This document shows positions 18,063-29,111 of a stretch of 64,000 nucleotides of DNA, one piece after another. The stretch is from NCBI RefSeq assembly GCF_000376945.1, contig NZ_AQXU01000025.1, positions 310,001 through 374,000 on the forward strand, given 5' to 3'. Each line of letters opens with the position of its first letter. The first letter of the stretch is position 1. The notes beneath the pieces are model-generated. The model saw nothing but the letters and a program-made list of their open reading frames with translations. It was not told where the DNA came from and did not search any database. This DNA comes from Leeia oryzae DSM 17879. Lineage in GTDB: Bacteria; Pseudomonadota; Gammaproteobacteria; Burkholderiales; Leeiaceae. Made by a program: the position numbers and the translations under genes.

Positions 18063-19208
18063 ATGGAACTCGTCAGTCAGACATCTGGCAAATTTGCCAG
18101 CAACCGCTTCAAACCGGATACGTTTGATCTTGTATTTGCAATAGGCATCCTGCTCAGCGCGTTCTATGTGTTTACACACTTTAACGCCGACATGGATATC
18201 TACGAAAAAATCATCCTGATGGCAACTGCACCCGCAGTTATTGCCTTGGGATGGTACTGGAAATCCATTCGCCCACTGGTCATTGGCATTGCGGCGCTCA
18301 GCCTGTGGTCCATCAGCCTGCATCAAGGAGACCTGGCCCGCGCCGAAAAAGTGTTTACGCTGCGCTACATGCTATCGAGCCAGTCAGCCATCATGTGGAT
18401 GGGGGTCCTGTATATTCTGGCGCTGGTAGTCGCCTGGTTTGGTCTTTTCCGCCGCTCGGCCTTTGCCACCAAATTTGCTACCGGACTCACCTGGGCAGCG
18501 ACCCTCATGGGATTCACCGGCATGTTTGTTCGCTGGTATGCCAGCTACCTGCTAGGGCCCGATGTCGGGCATATTCCGGTCAGTAACCTGTATGAAGTCT
18601 TCGTGCTGTTCTGCCTGATTGCATCCCTGTTAACCCTCTTTTACAGCGAGCGTTATCAGGGTAGCCAACTACTGCCATTCGCTCTGCTGGTGATTACAAC
18701 CGCCGTCGGCTTTATCGCATGGTATGCCGTCAGTCGTGGCGCCCAGCAGATTCAGCCCCTGATTCCGGCCCTGCAGTCTTACTGGATGAAAATCCATGTG
18801 CCTGCCAACTTTGTAGGGTATGGTGCATTCGCGTTGGCAGCCATGATCGGAGTAGCCCTGCTGCTGACCAGAACACGCATGGCCACCTATCTGCCGGCCC
18901 CTGCCGTGCTGGATGAAATCATGTACAAGGCGATTGCCATTGGTTTCTTCTTCTTTACCATTGCCACCATTCTGGGCGCACTCTGGGCAGCCGAAGCCTG
19001 GGGCGGCTACTGGTCATGGGACCCGAAAGAAACCTGGGCACTGATTGTCTGGCTGAACTACGCCGCGTGGTTACATCTGCGCCTGATCAAGGGCGTGAGA
19101 GGCATGGCGCTGGCATGGTGGGCAGTCGGTGGCCTGCTGGTCACCAGCTTTGCTTTCCTTGGTGTTAATATGTGGTTGTCCGGCATGCATTCATACGGTG
19201 GTCTATAA
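18063..19208 (+). CDS. ccsA: Cytochrome c biogenesis protein CcsA (System II haem handling)
   Basis: Polytopic haem-handling protein of System II cytochrome c maturation. The 381 residues contain many membrane segments and the tryptophan-rich WWD motif WGGYWSWDPKETW near residue 313, followed by a conserved histidine in WLHLRLIKG. A strong GGAGG ribosome site sits six bases before the ATG inside the end of resB. Together with resB it replaces the CcmABCDEFGH system of many other proteobacteria. dksA follows after 143 bases with its own probable promoter. Confidence 0.95.
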   Translation: MELVSQTSGKFASNRFKPDTFDLVFAIGILLSAFYVFTHFNADMDIYEKIILMATAPAVIALGWYWKSIRPLVIGIAALSLWSISLHQGDLARAEKVFTLRYMLSSQSAIMWMGVLYILALVVAWFGLFRRSAFATKFATGLTWAATLMGFTGMFVRWYASYLLGPDVGHIPVSNLYEVFVLFCLIASLLTLFYSERYQGSQLLPFALLVITTAVGFIAWYAVSRGAQQIQPLIPALQSYWMKIHVPANFVGYGAFALAAMIGVALLLTRTRMATYLPAPAVLDEIMYKAIAIGFFFFTIATILGALWAAEAWGGYWSWDPKETWALIVWLNYAAWLHLRLIKGVRGMALAWWAVGGLLVTSFAFLGVNMWLSGMHSYGGL

Positions 19209-19256
19209 TAGATTGGGCATCTGACTGACAACGCCAGTTAAAGTCTAATATGCTTT

Positions 19257-19262
19257 TATAAT
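19257..19262 (+). promoter_or_regulatory. Candidate -10 hexamer upstream of dksA
   Basis: A consensus TATAAT lies 90 bases before the dksA ATG in an A/T-rich stretch that follows ccsA. No consensus -35 is present at 16-18 bases, so the promoter is only tentative. Confidence 0.35.
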
Positions 19263-19351
19263 GGTTAAATTGTCATATTGCACTTGCACAATACAGGCTT
19301 TGTCCGTTAATCTTTAATATTGTTGTGCAGCAACCTAGACGGTAGAAAACT

Positions 19352-19768
19352 ATGGAAAACCGCCCTTTGACAGAAGCAGACATCCAGAACGACAACGGTG
19401 ATGACTACATGAACAGTCGCCACCTGGAGTTCTTTCGCCAGTATTTGCTGAACATGAAAGCACAATTGCTGGAAAACGCAAATGCAACCAGCCAGCACTT
19501 GCAAGAACAGGAAGCAACGCCTGACCCTGCGGACCGGGCCACACTCGAAGAAGAGTATGCACTGGAACTGCGCACCCGGGATCGTGAACGCAAGTTGCTG
19601 ATCAAGATTGACCAGGCCATTAACCGCATCGATCAAGGCGAATACGGTTATTGTGAAGATACCGGAGAGCCTATTGGCCTGAAACGCCTGTTGGCACGAC
19701 CAACTGCAACACTGAGCATCGAAGCGCAAGAGCGTCGTGAACGCTTGAAAAAACAGTACGCAGACTGA
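19352..19768 (+). CDS. dksA: RNA polymerase-binding transcription factor DksA (zinc-finger cysteines mostly lost)
   Basis: Binds the secondary channel of RNA polymerase and, with ppGpp, adjusts rRNA and amino-acid promoter activity. The coiled-coil tip motif DPADRA (D58, D61, A63) is intact and aligns with E. coli D71, D74 and A76. In the globular domain only one of the four zinc cysteines remains: C101 is kept, while the other three positions are T104, S122 and A125. The sequence CEDTGEPIGLKRLLARPTAT is the version seen in many alphaproteobacteria and some betaproteobacteria. The length of 138 residues is slightly short. It ends before a strong hairpin terminator. Confidence 0.94.
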   Translation: MENRPLTEADIQNDNGDDYMNSRHLEFFRQYLLNMKAQLLENANATSQHLQEQEATPDPADRATLEEEYALELRTRDRERKLLIKIDQAINRIDQGEYGYCEDTGEPIGLKRLLARPTATLSIEAQERRERLKKQYAD

Positions 19769-19791
19769 TTGCAGATATCTTCTGGTAACAT

Positions 19792-19819
19792 AAAAAATGG
19801 CCCTTCAGGGCCATTTTTT
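19792..19819. terminator. Bidirectional-type terminator after dksA
   Basis: A perfect 12-bp stem (AAAAAATGGCCC paired with GGGCCATTTTTT) with loop TTCA, 23 bases after dksA. The T run on the plus strand makes it the dksA terminator; symmetry allows function in both directions. Confidence 0.9.
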
Positions 19820-19841
19820 ATGGGAACAACGGGAGCCCATC

Positions 19842-20117
19842 TTGTACTCGAACCGGAAAATCAGCAATCTTGGTCCCAAATCGCTTGCCATGCTGGAAAA
19901 GGCAGGGATCGGGTCGATAGCACAAGTTATTGAACTTGGTTCCGTGAGAACCTTTTTGCGAGTACGGCAAGTGTGCCCGGAGGCAAGCCTAAATCTTCTA
20001 TGGGCCTTGGAAGGGGCATTAAGCAACACACCATGGCAAATGGTAGCCCGTATGGAAAGGACGCGGTTATTGCTTGAGCTGGACGACCAGTGCAAGGCGG
20101 CCAGTAAGCACGATTAA
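19842..20117 (+). CDS. TfoX C-terminal-domain protein (stand-alone)
   Basis: A 91-residue protein consisting almost only of a TfoX C-terminal domain: LGPKSLAMLEKAGIGSIAQVIELGS is the helix-hairpin-helix-like opening, and LLWALEGALSN and RMERTRLLLELD follow. TfoX/Sxy regulates competence in gammaproteobacteria, but C-domain-only proteins are of unknown role. I choose the TTG at 19842 because GGGAG lies six bases upstream. The longer frame from ATG 19797 would start inside the dksA terminator. It is convergent with ruvA, four bases apart, and no own promoter is obvious after the terminator. Confidence 0.75.
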   Translation: MYSNRKISNLGPKSLAMLEKAGIGSIAQVIELGSVRTFLRVRQVCPEASLNLLWALEGALSNTPWQMVARMERTRLLLELDDQCKAASKHD

Positions 20118-20121
20118 CCTG

Positions 20122-20706
20122 TTAAGCTCTGGCAAGTTGCCGTAATGCTTGCCGGATACCATCTTCGACCGAACTACCCTCGGGCAGAGACTTTACAGCC
20201 AAACCGGCTTCTTTTTCTGAATACCCCAGCGCAACCAGCGCTTGCAAGACCTCATCATGTGCTGTTACGACAGGCGCTACAATCCCTGGCAGCAACGGTT
20301 CGGATGACGAAATCTTGCCCCCCAGCTCCAGCAAGAGCCGTTCTGCCGTTTTTTTGCCTACGCCCGGTGTTTTAGCCAGACGTGCTGCATCCCCATTGGC
20401 AATCACCAGTGACAGTTCACGCACCGACAGGCCGGACAGCACCGCCAGCGCCAGCTTTGGCCCGACCCCGCTCACCTTCAGAAGTTTCCGGAAGGCATCG
20501 CGCTCGTCCTTGGTCAGGAAACCATACAGCAACTGGGCATCCTCCCGAACAACCATATGCACATACAGCCGGGTTTCTGCGCCCGCCGGGGGTAAATCAT
20601 AATAGGTACTCATCGGTACATCGAGCTCATAGCCAACATGGCCTGCCAGCAACAGAATGGCGGGCGGCGATTTTTCCAGCAAGGTACCTTGAATATAACC
20701 AATCAT
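20122..20706 (-). CDS. ruvA: Holliday junction branch-migration protein RuvA
   Basis: Tetrameric Holliday-junction-binding subunit of the RuvAB motor. 194 residues from the ATG at 20706 (MIGYIQGTL), the conserved family start; a GAG ribosome element precedes it. The OB-fold domain is residues 1-62, the helix-hairpin-helix domain II contains LLKVSGVGPKLALAVL and LAKTPGVGKKTAERLLLEL, and the C-terminal UBA-like domain contacts RuvB. ruvB is not in the window and ruvC is 7 kb away on the other strand, so the usual ruvCAB cluster is dispersed. Confidence 0.96.
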   Translation of the reverse strand: MIGYIQGTLLEKSPPAILLLAGHVGYELDVPMSTYYDLPPAGAETRLYVHMVVREDAQLLYGFLTKDERDAFRKLLKVSGVGPKLALAVLSGLSVRELSLVIANGDAARLAKTPGVGKKTAERLLLELGGKISSSEPLLPGIVAPVVTAHDEVLQALVALGYSEKEAGLAVKSLPEGSSVEDGIRQALRQLARA

Positions 20707-20857
20707 TGTTTTCTCATTTACCGTAACGCCATTTACGGGGCGCACTATTGACGATGCTCAGCAACAGGCCTCAACCTGATCAGACGCTCATCTGAAATTG
20801 CATCAAATCCCGTCCTGCATTGCACTGGCGGTCGCCCTTGCGTACCAGGTGATACCC

Positions 20858-21640
20858 CTATCGGGCAGCAGCGCGCTGAACCGCGGCTTCGGCCAACTTG
20901 ATATAGGTATGGACAGACAGATTTTCAGCCCGATCACCCGGATTAACGCCGAGCGCCTGCAGGGCTTCAGCATCAAACCACCCGGCCAGGGTATTGCGGA
21001 CGGTTTTCCGGCGTTGTGAAAAGGCTGCCGTCACCAGCGGTGACAGCACTTTTTCTACCTCTGCCGACAGAATCAGGTCCTCGCGGGGAATCAGGCGTAC
21101 AACGGCTGAATCCACCTTCGGCGGTGGGTCAAATGAAGTGGGAGGTACGTCCAGCAGCCATTCCAGATGGAAACGGTACTGCAGCATGACAGACAGGCGG
21201 CCATAATCCGACGTTCCCGGTTCTGCCACCATACGGTCAACCACCTCTTTTTGCAGCATGAAGTGCATATCCCGGATCAAATGACGGTACTCGGCCAGGT
21301 GAAACAATAGCGGAGAAGAGATGTTGTACGGCAGATTCCCGACAATGCGCAAATCCTTGCCAACTGTCGAAAAATCGAACTTTAGCGCATCGGTCGAGTG
21401 AATGGTCAGTTGATCGGGTGGATACAAGCGGCTCAGACGCGCCACGATATCGCGGTCAATTTCGACCACGTGCAAATGCGGTAACCTGGCCAACAACGGC
21501 TGGGTAATCGCGGCCAAGCCCGGGCCAATTTCAATGACACAATCCCCGGCCTTGGGATCAATATCCCGGACAATGGCATCAATGATGCTGTGGTCAATCA
21601 GAAAGTTCTGACCAAAGCGCTTGCGGGGAATATGCTGCAT
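20858..21640 (-). CDS. rsmA: 16S rRNA (adenine1518/1519-N6)-dimethyltransferase
   Basis: KsgA/RsmA dimethylates two adenines in the 3'-terminal helix of 16S rRNA. It starts MQHIPRKRFGQNFLID, then the SAM motif VIEIGPGLAAIT (near residue 36) and the catalytic NLPYNISSPLLFHL. The length of 260 residues is usual. It is the last gene of the run lptD-surA-pdxA-ksgA, the same order as in E. coli, and lies 50 bases behind pdxA. No clear terminator is visible in the 151 bases before ruvA. Confidence 0.97.
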   Translation of the reverse strand: MQHIPRKRFGQNFLIDHSIIDAIVRDIDPKAGDCVIEIGPGLAAITQPLLARLPHLHVVEIDRDIVARLSRLYPPDQLTIHSTDALKFDFSTVGKDLRIVGNLPYNISSPLLFHLAEYRHLIRDMHFMLQKEVVDRMVAEPGTSDYGRLSVMLQYRFHLEWLLDVPPTSFDPPPKVDSAVVRLIPREDLILSAEVEKVLSPLVTAAFSQRRKTVRNTLAGWFDAEALQALGVNPGDRAENLSVHTYIKLAEAAVQRAAAR

Positions 21641-21690
21641 AAATGTGTAAATCCGTGGAATGAAATCGGGGTTGATGACGATAAATCAGG

Positions 21691-22671
21691 TTAATGCCCA
21701 CTCGCTGCCATTAATTCGGCATACTCAATGGCCGCCAGCAAACTGCCATCCGAGGCCTTGCCCGTACCCGCCAGATCCAGCGCGGTGCCATGATCTACCG
21801 ACGTACGAATGAAAGGCAACCCGAGGGTGATATTCACCCCTTCGCCAAAACTGGCAAATTTCAAGACCGGCAATCCCTGGTCATGATACATTGCCAGTAC
21901 GGCATCTGCTGACTGCAGGTATTTGGGCTGAAACAGGGTATCCGCAGGCAGCGGGCCTTGTAACTGCATGCCAGTCCGGCGCAGGCGCAGCAACACAGGC
22001 TCGATGACTTCGATCTCTTCCCTCCCCAGATGACCTGACTCTCCGGCATGCGGGTTTAACCCTGTTACCAGAATTCTGGGACTGGCAATGCCAAACTTGG
22101 TTTTCAGATCGTTGTGCAGGATGGTGAGCACTTCTTCCAGCAGAGGCTGTGTCAACGCCTCACTGACATCTTTTAGTGGCAGATGGGTTGTTGCCAATGC
22201 TACGCGCAAGTCAGCACCCGCCAGCATCATGACCACCCTTGGCGTGCCCGTTTTCTGGGCCAGATACTCGGTATGCCCAGAGAATGGCACACCACTGTCG
22301 TTGATAATGCCTTTATGGACAGGGGCCGTCACCATGCCGGCAAACCGGCCTTGCTGACACCCCGCGATTGCCGTATCCAGAATGGCCAGCACGCCGGACG
22401 CATTGTGACAGTCCAGCATACCCGCCAGCACGGGTGTTGGCATGTCTACATCCAGAAAAGAGATGGGGGCAGTGGTACCCTCCTCATACATCGGCCAGTC
22501 AAATGACACCCCCAGCATGACGGCACGCTCGGCAAACGTACGATGGTTGCCAATCACCACCAGCGGGCGCTGGAACCCAGCACCATCCCGAGAGAGTCCG
22601 AGACAAATATCGGGGCCAATGCCGGCTGGCTCACCACTGCAGATTGCTAGCGGCAGATTCGCGCGAATCAT
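21691..22671 (-). CDS. pdxA: 4-hydroxythreonine-4-phosphate dehydrogenase
   Basis: NAD-dependent enzyme of de novo pyridoxal 5'-phosphate synthesis that oxidises and decarboxylates 4-phosphohydroxy-L-threonine. Typical segments are SGEPAGIGPDI at the N-terminus, TAPVHKGIINDSG, metal-binding histidines in FSGHTEYLA and LNPHAGESGHLG, and MYHDQGLPVLKF. The length of 326 residues is normal. Its ATG overlaps the surA stop by one base (TAATG), indicating translational coupling. Confidence 0.96.
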   Translation of the reverse strand: MIRANLPLAICSGEPAGIGPDICLGLSRDGAGFQRPLVVIGNHRTFAERAVMLGVSFDWPMYEEGTTAPISFLDVDMPTPVLAGMLDCHNASGVLAILDTAIAGCQQGRFAGMVTAPVHKGIINDSGVPFSGHTEYLAQKTGTPRVVMMLAGADLRVALATTHLPLKDVSEALTQPLLEEVLTILHNDLKTKFGIASPRILVTGLNPHAGESGHLGREEIEVIEPVLLRLRRTGMQLQGPLPADTLFQPKYLQSADAVLAMYHDQGLPVLKFASFGEGVNITLGLPFIRTSVDHGTALDLAGTGKASDGSLLAAIEYAELMAASGH

Positions 22672-23981
22672 TATTGGTCTTCAAGCCGCAGTTCGACAAA
22701 TGCCTGATCACGCAACTGGCGCACCCAGTTGTCGTACTGCTCGTCCGACTTGCGGCTACGCAAGGCCTGACGCGCCTCCAGACGGGCTTTTTCACCGGAC
22801 ACGTCCTGTTGGCGACGTTCATCGACACGAATCAGATGCCAGCCAAACTGACTACGGACCGGACCACTGATTTCACCTGGCTTCAGGCCGTTCATTGCTT
22901 TTTCAAACTCAGGCACGGTATCGCCCTGGTTAAGCCAGCCCAAGTCACCACCATTGTTGGCACTTGCATCTTCGGAATGCAGGCGCGCCAATTCTTCGAA
23001 GTTGCCGCCATTATCCAGGCGCTCTTTAATGGCCATCAAGCGAGCCTTGGCATCCGTTTCAGACACGGCTTCGTTTGTCTTGATCAGGATATGGTGCGCA
23101 TGGGTTTGCTCGACCATGACTTCGCCACCTTGCTGGCGCTTGTCGGCCACCAGCACAATATGAAATCCGTTAGGTGTTTTCAGGACCCCCGTAAACTGGC
23201 CTTTTTCCAGTTTGCTGATGGCATTCAGATAGATATCCGGTAAACGGCTGCCTTCGCGCCAGCCCAGTTGGCCGCCTTGCATGGCATTATTGGCATTGGA
23301 ATAAGCCGCAGCAACTTCGGCAAACGACTTGCCAGACTGCAACTCTTTAAGGGCGGCTTGCGCACGGGCTTGCTTGCTGGAAACTTCTTCCGGACTCGCC
23401 TGCTCAGGTACTGCAATGACGATATTCTGCAATTGATATTCGGTACCTTGTCCTTTGGTCTTTGCCTGCAAGCTTAGGTAGTTATCGACTTCTGCATCGC
23501 TGATCACGATCTTGTTGTCGACCTCGCTTTCGCGGACCCGGTCCATCAGGATTTCCTTGCGGATGTCTTCCCTGAACTTGGCAAACGGGATGCCATCTTT
23601 GGACAATGCCTCCTTGAGCTGCTCAAGCGTCATTTTGTTCTGCTCTGCGATACGATTCATCGCAGCATCCAGCTGAGCGTCATCAACACGAATGCCGCTG
23701 TCCACGGCAAATTGCAATTGCACTTCGTCGGTGATCATGCGGTCCAGCAGCTGTTTTTTCAGCACCTCATCAGACGGCGGTGTTACCCCTTGCCGTTTCA
23801 GGTTGGCAAGCGTTACACGCAAGCGCTCGTTCAGCTCCCGCTCGGTGATCACATCCTTGTTGACGACCGCCACAATGCGATCGACAGCGATGGGTTGTGC
23901 GGCATGCGCAGCAGCACCCACAGAGGAAATGGCCAGTGCCAACACAGCAGACATCAGACGATCAAGAATCCTTGCATTCAT
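22671..23981 (-). CDS. surA: Periplasmic chaperone and peptidyl-prolyl isomerase SurA
   Basis: Chaperone for outer-membrane beta-barrel proteins. A signal peptide (about residues 1-28, ending AAHAAQ) precedes the N-terminal chaperone domain, then two parvulin domains at about 172-273 and 283-385 (each with ALKELQSGKSFAEVAAAYS or RLDNGGNFEELARLHS and GGDLGW-like turns), and a C-terminal helix. The length of 436 residues matches E. coli SurA (428). It is directly downstream of lptD, whose product is among its best-known clients. Confidence 0.96.
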   Translation of the reverse strand: MNARILDRLMSAVLALAISSVGAAAHAAQPIAVDRIVAVVNKDVITERELNERLRVTLANLKRQGVTPPSDEVLKKQLLDRMITDEVQLQFAVDSGIRVDDAQLDAAMNRIAEQNKMTLEQLKEALSKDGIPFAKFREDIRKEILMDRVRESEVDNKIVISDAEVDNYLSLQAKTKGQGTEYQLQNIVIAVPEQASPEEVSSKQARAQAALKELQSGKSFAEVAAAYSNANNAMQGGQLGWREGSRLPDIYLNAISKLEKGQFTGVLKTPNGFHIVLVADKRQQGGEVMVEQTHAHHILIKTNEAVSETDAKARLMAIKERLDNGGNFEELARLHSEDASANNGGDLGWLNQGDTVPEFEKAMNGLKPGEISGPVRSQFGWHLIRVDERRQQDVSGEKARLEARQALRSRKSDEQYDNWVRQLRDQAFVELRLEDQ

Positions 23982-24002
23982 ACCTGTAAACTCATCAATT
24001 GG

Positions 24003-26243
24003 TTAATTGGCTTGCTCTTTATTCAACTCTTGCGACGTTTTGTAACCTGAAATCCGGTCTTTCAGCAATTGCAACGGATTGGAGCCCAAGCGGGCCACAT
24101 CGTTCATTTCCAGCTGCACGAAGAAAGCCGTGTTGCGCTGTTTGTTGGTGGTGACATAGCGCTGGGCGATCATCCGCACGGCCCAGCAACCCGCGTTATA
24201 TTCCAGCCCGCCCAATACTTCAAGCGGTTTCTTGTCCTTCAGCGAGTAATTCCAGCGTCCCACACCATACCACCCGCCGCCCAATGGCCATTGCCCAGAC
24301 ACATCCAGCTGACGGAACTTGTCTGCCTCGCTGCTTGGCGTCACGTCATAGCGATACCCCAGATTCAACACTTTGCCCGGCCCCGGACGATATTGCAGAT
24401 CCAGACTGGCCTTTTGGGTCTTCGCCGTTTTGGTGCTAAATTGCAGTGCCGCTGAACCATGCCACTTGTCGGTTAACTGACCATCGAAACCAGCCAGGAT
24501 GTCCGAGCTTCTTTCATGGATGACCGAGTTATCCAGCGTCACCCGCTGCGTCTTGCGGAAGTAGTAGCGTTGCCCGACGGACAGCCGCATTTGCTCTTCC
24601 CCGGTTTCGTCATTGATCAGGCGAGAAGTGACGGAGGCGGTTACCTGATTCGCTTCGTTGATACGGTCACTACCGGTATAGCGGTTTTCCGAGAATAGCT
24701 GGCTAAAGCTGAAATCAGCTTCTGCGGTATCAAAATTGGGAAGCTTGCTCTGGTCCCGGTACGGGATGTTCACATAATACAGGCGCGGCTCCAGCGTCTG
24801 GGTCTGTGTTTTGCCGAACATATTGGTTGCACGCTCAAAATACAGACCACTATCTACGCTGAAAATGGGCAATATGCGCGTTGCACCATGAATGCCTGTC
24901 GTATTGTTTTCGCTCGACAAATCGTAGCGTGTCGCATGAATGCCCAGCTTGGGCGTGAAATATGCATAGGTGGAGGAAAGCGGCAAGCTCAGGCTTGGAT
25001 AAGCCACCAGACGCCGGCCATTGACCTTGGTAGGATGACTGAAGGCGGTAAAATCGCTTTGCAGATTGAAGTCGAATTTTCCCAAATTCGGCCGGTACCA
25101 GTTGAGCGTCAGCTGGGGCAGCTTGGCATACGGCGGGTCAATACTGTTGGCATCATCCTGCAGCGTTTGGTATTTCAGAAACCGTGCCGTCATGGAAAGG
25201 CCATTCTGGCTTTTGCTCAACCACAACTCTCTGGGCAGGTTGGTCACCGAAGTGACAGACAGCTTATCGCTCAGGTCATTGAAATAGTTGCGGTCTGACA
25301 CCTTTTCGGCATTGATGCCCAATTGCCAGTCGCTGATTTGCTGCAGGTGATTCCACTTGATACCGTAGCGGTTACGATCGGCCTTCTTGTCATTCGGCAG
25401 GAATTCGGCATTCAGCTGGCCATGATAGTCAGGCTCCAGATAGCGGAATTCGCCTTGTACCTGCAAGCCGCGTTTGGAGATCACGCGCGGCGTAATGGTA
25501 GCGTCACGATTAGGGGCGATGTTCCAGTAATATGGAACAGAAAATTCTGCACCACTGGCTCCGGAAGTACGCAAAGTCGGGGTTAGCCAACCAGACTTTC
25601 GGCCGCCATCCAGCGGAAAGTCCATCCAGGGCAGATAAAAGATCGGCACCCCTTTGAATACCATTTGGGCACCTGTGGCTTCCCCCACCTTGCGGGTGTA
25701 GTCCAGCGACAGATCCGTCGTCTTGAGATACCAGTCGGAATCCGGGTTCACGCACGTCGAATAGGTTGCGTTCTTGAAACGATATTGGTCCTGGCCTTCA
25801 AACAGCAACTGGTCGGCCTTGCCTCTGGCACCACGGCTGCCCAGCTCATATTCGGGCGACTCGAACACACCTTCTTTACGGGTTGTATTCAGTGACAAGG
25901 CCGGGCCGGACATTTTGTCCTGCTTCTGCTCGAAGCTGACATTGCCTTTGGCATCGATCTGCTCGCCATTGTTTTGCATCTTCAGCCAGTCCGCGCGCAG
26001 GGTTTGATCCCCGCGAAACACCTCTACGTTACCTTCGGCCTCAAGACTGGCATTGCCAGCACCTTGCAATTGATTCGCGTTAATGAAAATCGGTGCGTCT
26101 GCCGGATTGCTGCTGCTTGACAGTGACGGGGACAAGGATAACGCGTCCAAGTCAGGCGTATCGGCACTGCTCGCGTCATCGGCGAAAGCAGGCAAACTGA
26201 ACAGGGCCAAGACGGCCAAGGCTATAGGTTTTAGTTGCGGCAT
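24003..26243 (-). CDS. lptD: LPS-assembly protein LptD
   Basis: Outer-membrane beta-barrel that, with LptE, inserts lipopolysaccharide into the outer leaflet. 746 residues from the ATG at 26243, where a proper signal peptide begins (MPQLKPIALAVLALFSLPAFA); upstream in-frame ATGs give an implausible leader. The periplasmic OstA/LptA-like domain is about residues 45-180 (LEAEGNVEVFRGDQTLRADWL), and the barrel follows. Cysteines typical of LptD disulphides are seen at YSTCVNPDSDW and near the end at NAGCWAVRM. The gene starts the operon and is divergent from amgK. Confidence 0.95.
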   Translation of the reverse strand: MPQLKPIALAVLALFSLPAFADDASSADTPDLDALSLSPSLSSSSNPADAPIFINANQLQGAGNASLEAEGNVEVFRGDQTLRADWLKMQNNGEQIDAKGNVSFEQKQDKMSGPALSLNTTRKEGVFESPEYELGSRGARGKADQLLFEGQDQYRFKNATYSTCVNPDSDWYLKTTDLSLDYTRKVGEATGAQMVFKGVPIFYLPWMDFPLDGGRKSGWLTPTLRTSGASGAEFSVPYYWNIAPNRDATITPRVISKRGLQVQGEFRYLEPDYHGQLNAEFLPNDKKADRNRYGIKWNHLQQISDWQLGINAEKVSDRNYFNDLSDKLSVTSVTNLPRELWLSKSQNGLSMTARFLKYQTLQDDANSIDPPYAKLPQLTLNWYRPNLGKFDFNLQSDFTAFSHPTKVNGRRLVAYPSLSLPLSSTYAYFTPKLGIHATRYDLSSENNTTGIHGATRILPIFSVDSGLYFERATNMFGKTQTQTLEPRLYYVNIPYRDQSKLPNFDTAEADFSFSQLFSENRYTGSDRINEANQVTASVTSRLINDETGEEQMRLSVGQRYYFRKTQRVTLDNSVIHERSSDILAGFDGQLTDKWHGSAALQFSTKTAKTQKASLDLQYRPGPGKVLNLGYRYDVTPSSEADKFRQLDVSGQWPLGGGWYGVGRWNYSLKDKKPLEVLGGLEYNAGCWAVRMIAQRYVTTNKQRNTAFFVQLEMNDVARLGSNPLQLLKDRISGYKTSQELNKEQAN

Positions 26244-26327
26244 TAAAAACACAATCGCGGCAAAGTGATAGAATCCCAGAACTTTACCATGTTTGGCCCG
26301 AAGCCAACACCGCCACACAAGCAAACC

Positions 26328-28590
<2,263 letters not shown>

Positions 28591-28604
28591 CCATCGGCCA
28601 ACGC

Positions 28605-29111
28605 TCAGAATATGCCCATGAGGAGTGCAGAGGCCATAGCCCTGCCCGCTTCCTCCGCGTCTTGCAACAGGGCTTCGTCCAGCTCCTTGCTGGCAAGGAT
28701 CGCCTCAGGCGTTTGGGCATGGGTCTTGATGAGTCGCGCTTCAGCAACAGGTTTTAAGCGCCAGCCGGTCAGGATCCGCTGCATCTGACGGACCGTCGGC
28801 TCTCCATCACTGCCGGCGCACACCACCAGCAGATAAGGACGTCCGTTCACCTGATCCAGCACGGGGTAATACGTCCGGTCAAAAAAAGATTTCATCTCGC
28901 CCACCATGCTGCCTAACGTTTCCGGGCAGGCAAACACATAGGCATCCGCCGCAACCACATCCTCGGTACACACATCGGCAGCCTGTAGCAACCGAACCGT
29001 CACGGCAGACTCGTCCGCGGCACCATGACAGAATGACTGCACCCAAGACCGGGTTGCCCCAGTGATGCTGGCATAGACGACCAGCAGGACGGGCTTGTGC
29101 AAGAGAGTCAC
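28605..29111 (-). CDS. Flavodoxin-like NAD(P)H-dependent oxidoreductase
   Basis: A 168-residue single-domain flavoprotein of the flavodoxin/FMN-reductase superfamily. Strand 1 is VLLVVYASITGATRS (phosphate loop ITGATRS), the second FMN loop region reads AYVFACPETLGSMVGEMKSFFDRTYYPV, and the third is LLVVCAGSDGEPTVRQM. Substrate and partner are unknown. The GTG start overlaps the stop of the upstream EVE-domain gene (GTGA), so the two are translationally coupled. It is convergent with ruvC, 14 bases apart. Confidence 0.8.
   Translation of the reverse strand: MTLLHKPVLLVVYASITGATRSWVQSFCHGAADESAVTVRLLQAADVCTEDVVAADAYVFACPETLGSMVGEMKSFFDRTYYPVLDQVNGRPYLLVVCAGSDGEPTVRQMQRILTGWRLKPVAEARLIKTHAQTPEAILASKELDEALLQDAEEAGRAMASALLMGIF

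Noticed and set aside
26265-26327. N-terminal extension of amgK from GTG 26265
   Set aside because: No ribosome site, and the extra residues do not look like the family N-terminus; a later ATG is preferred but remains unproven.
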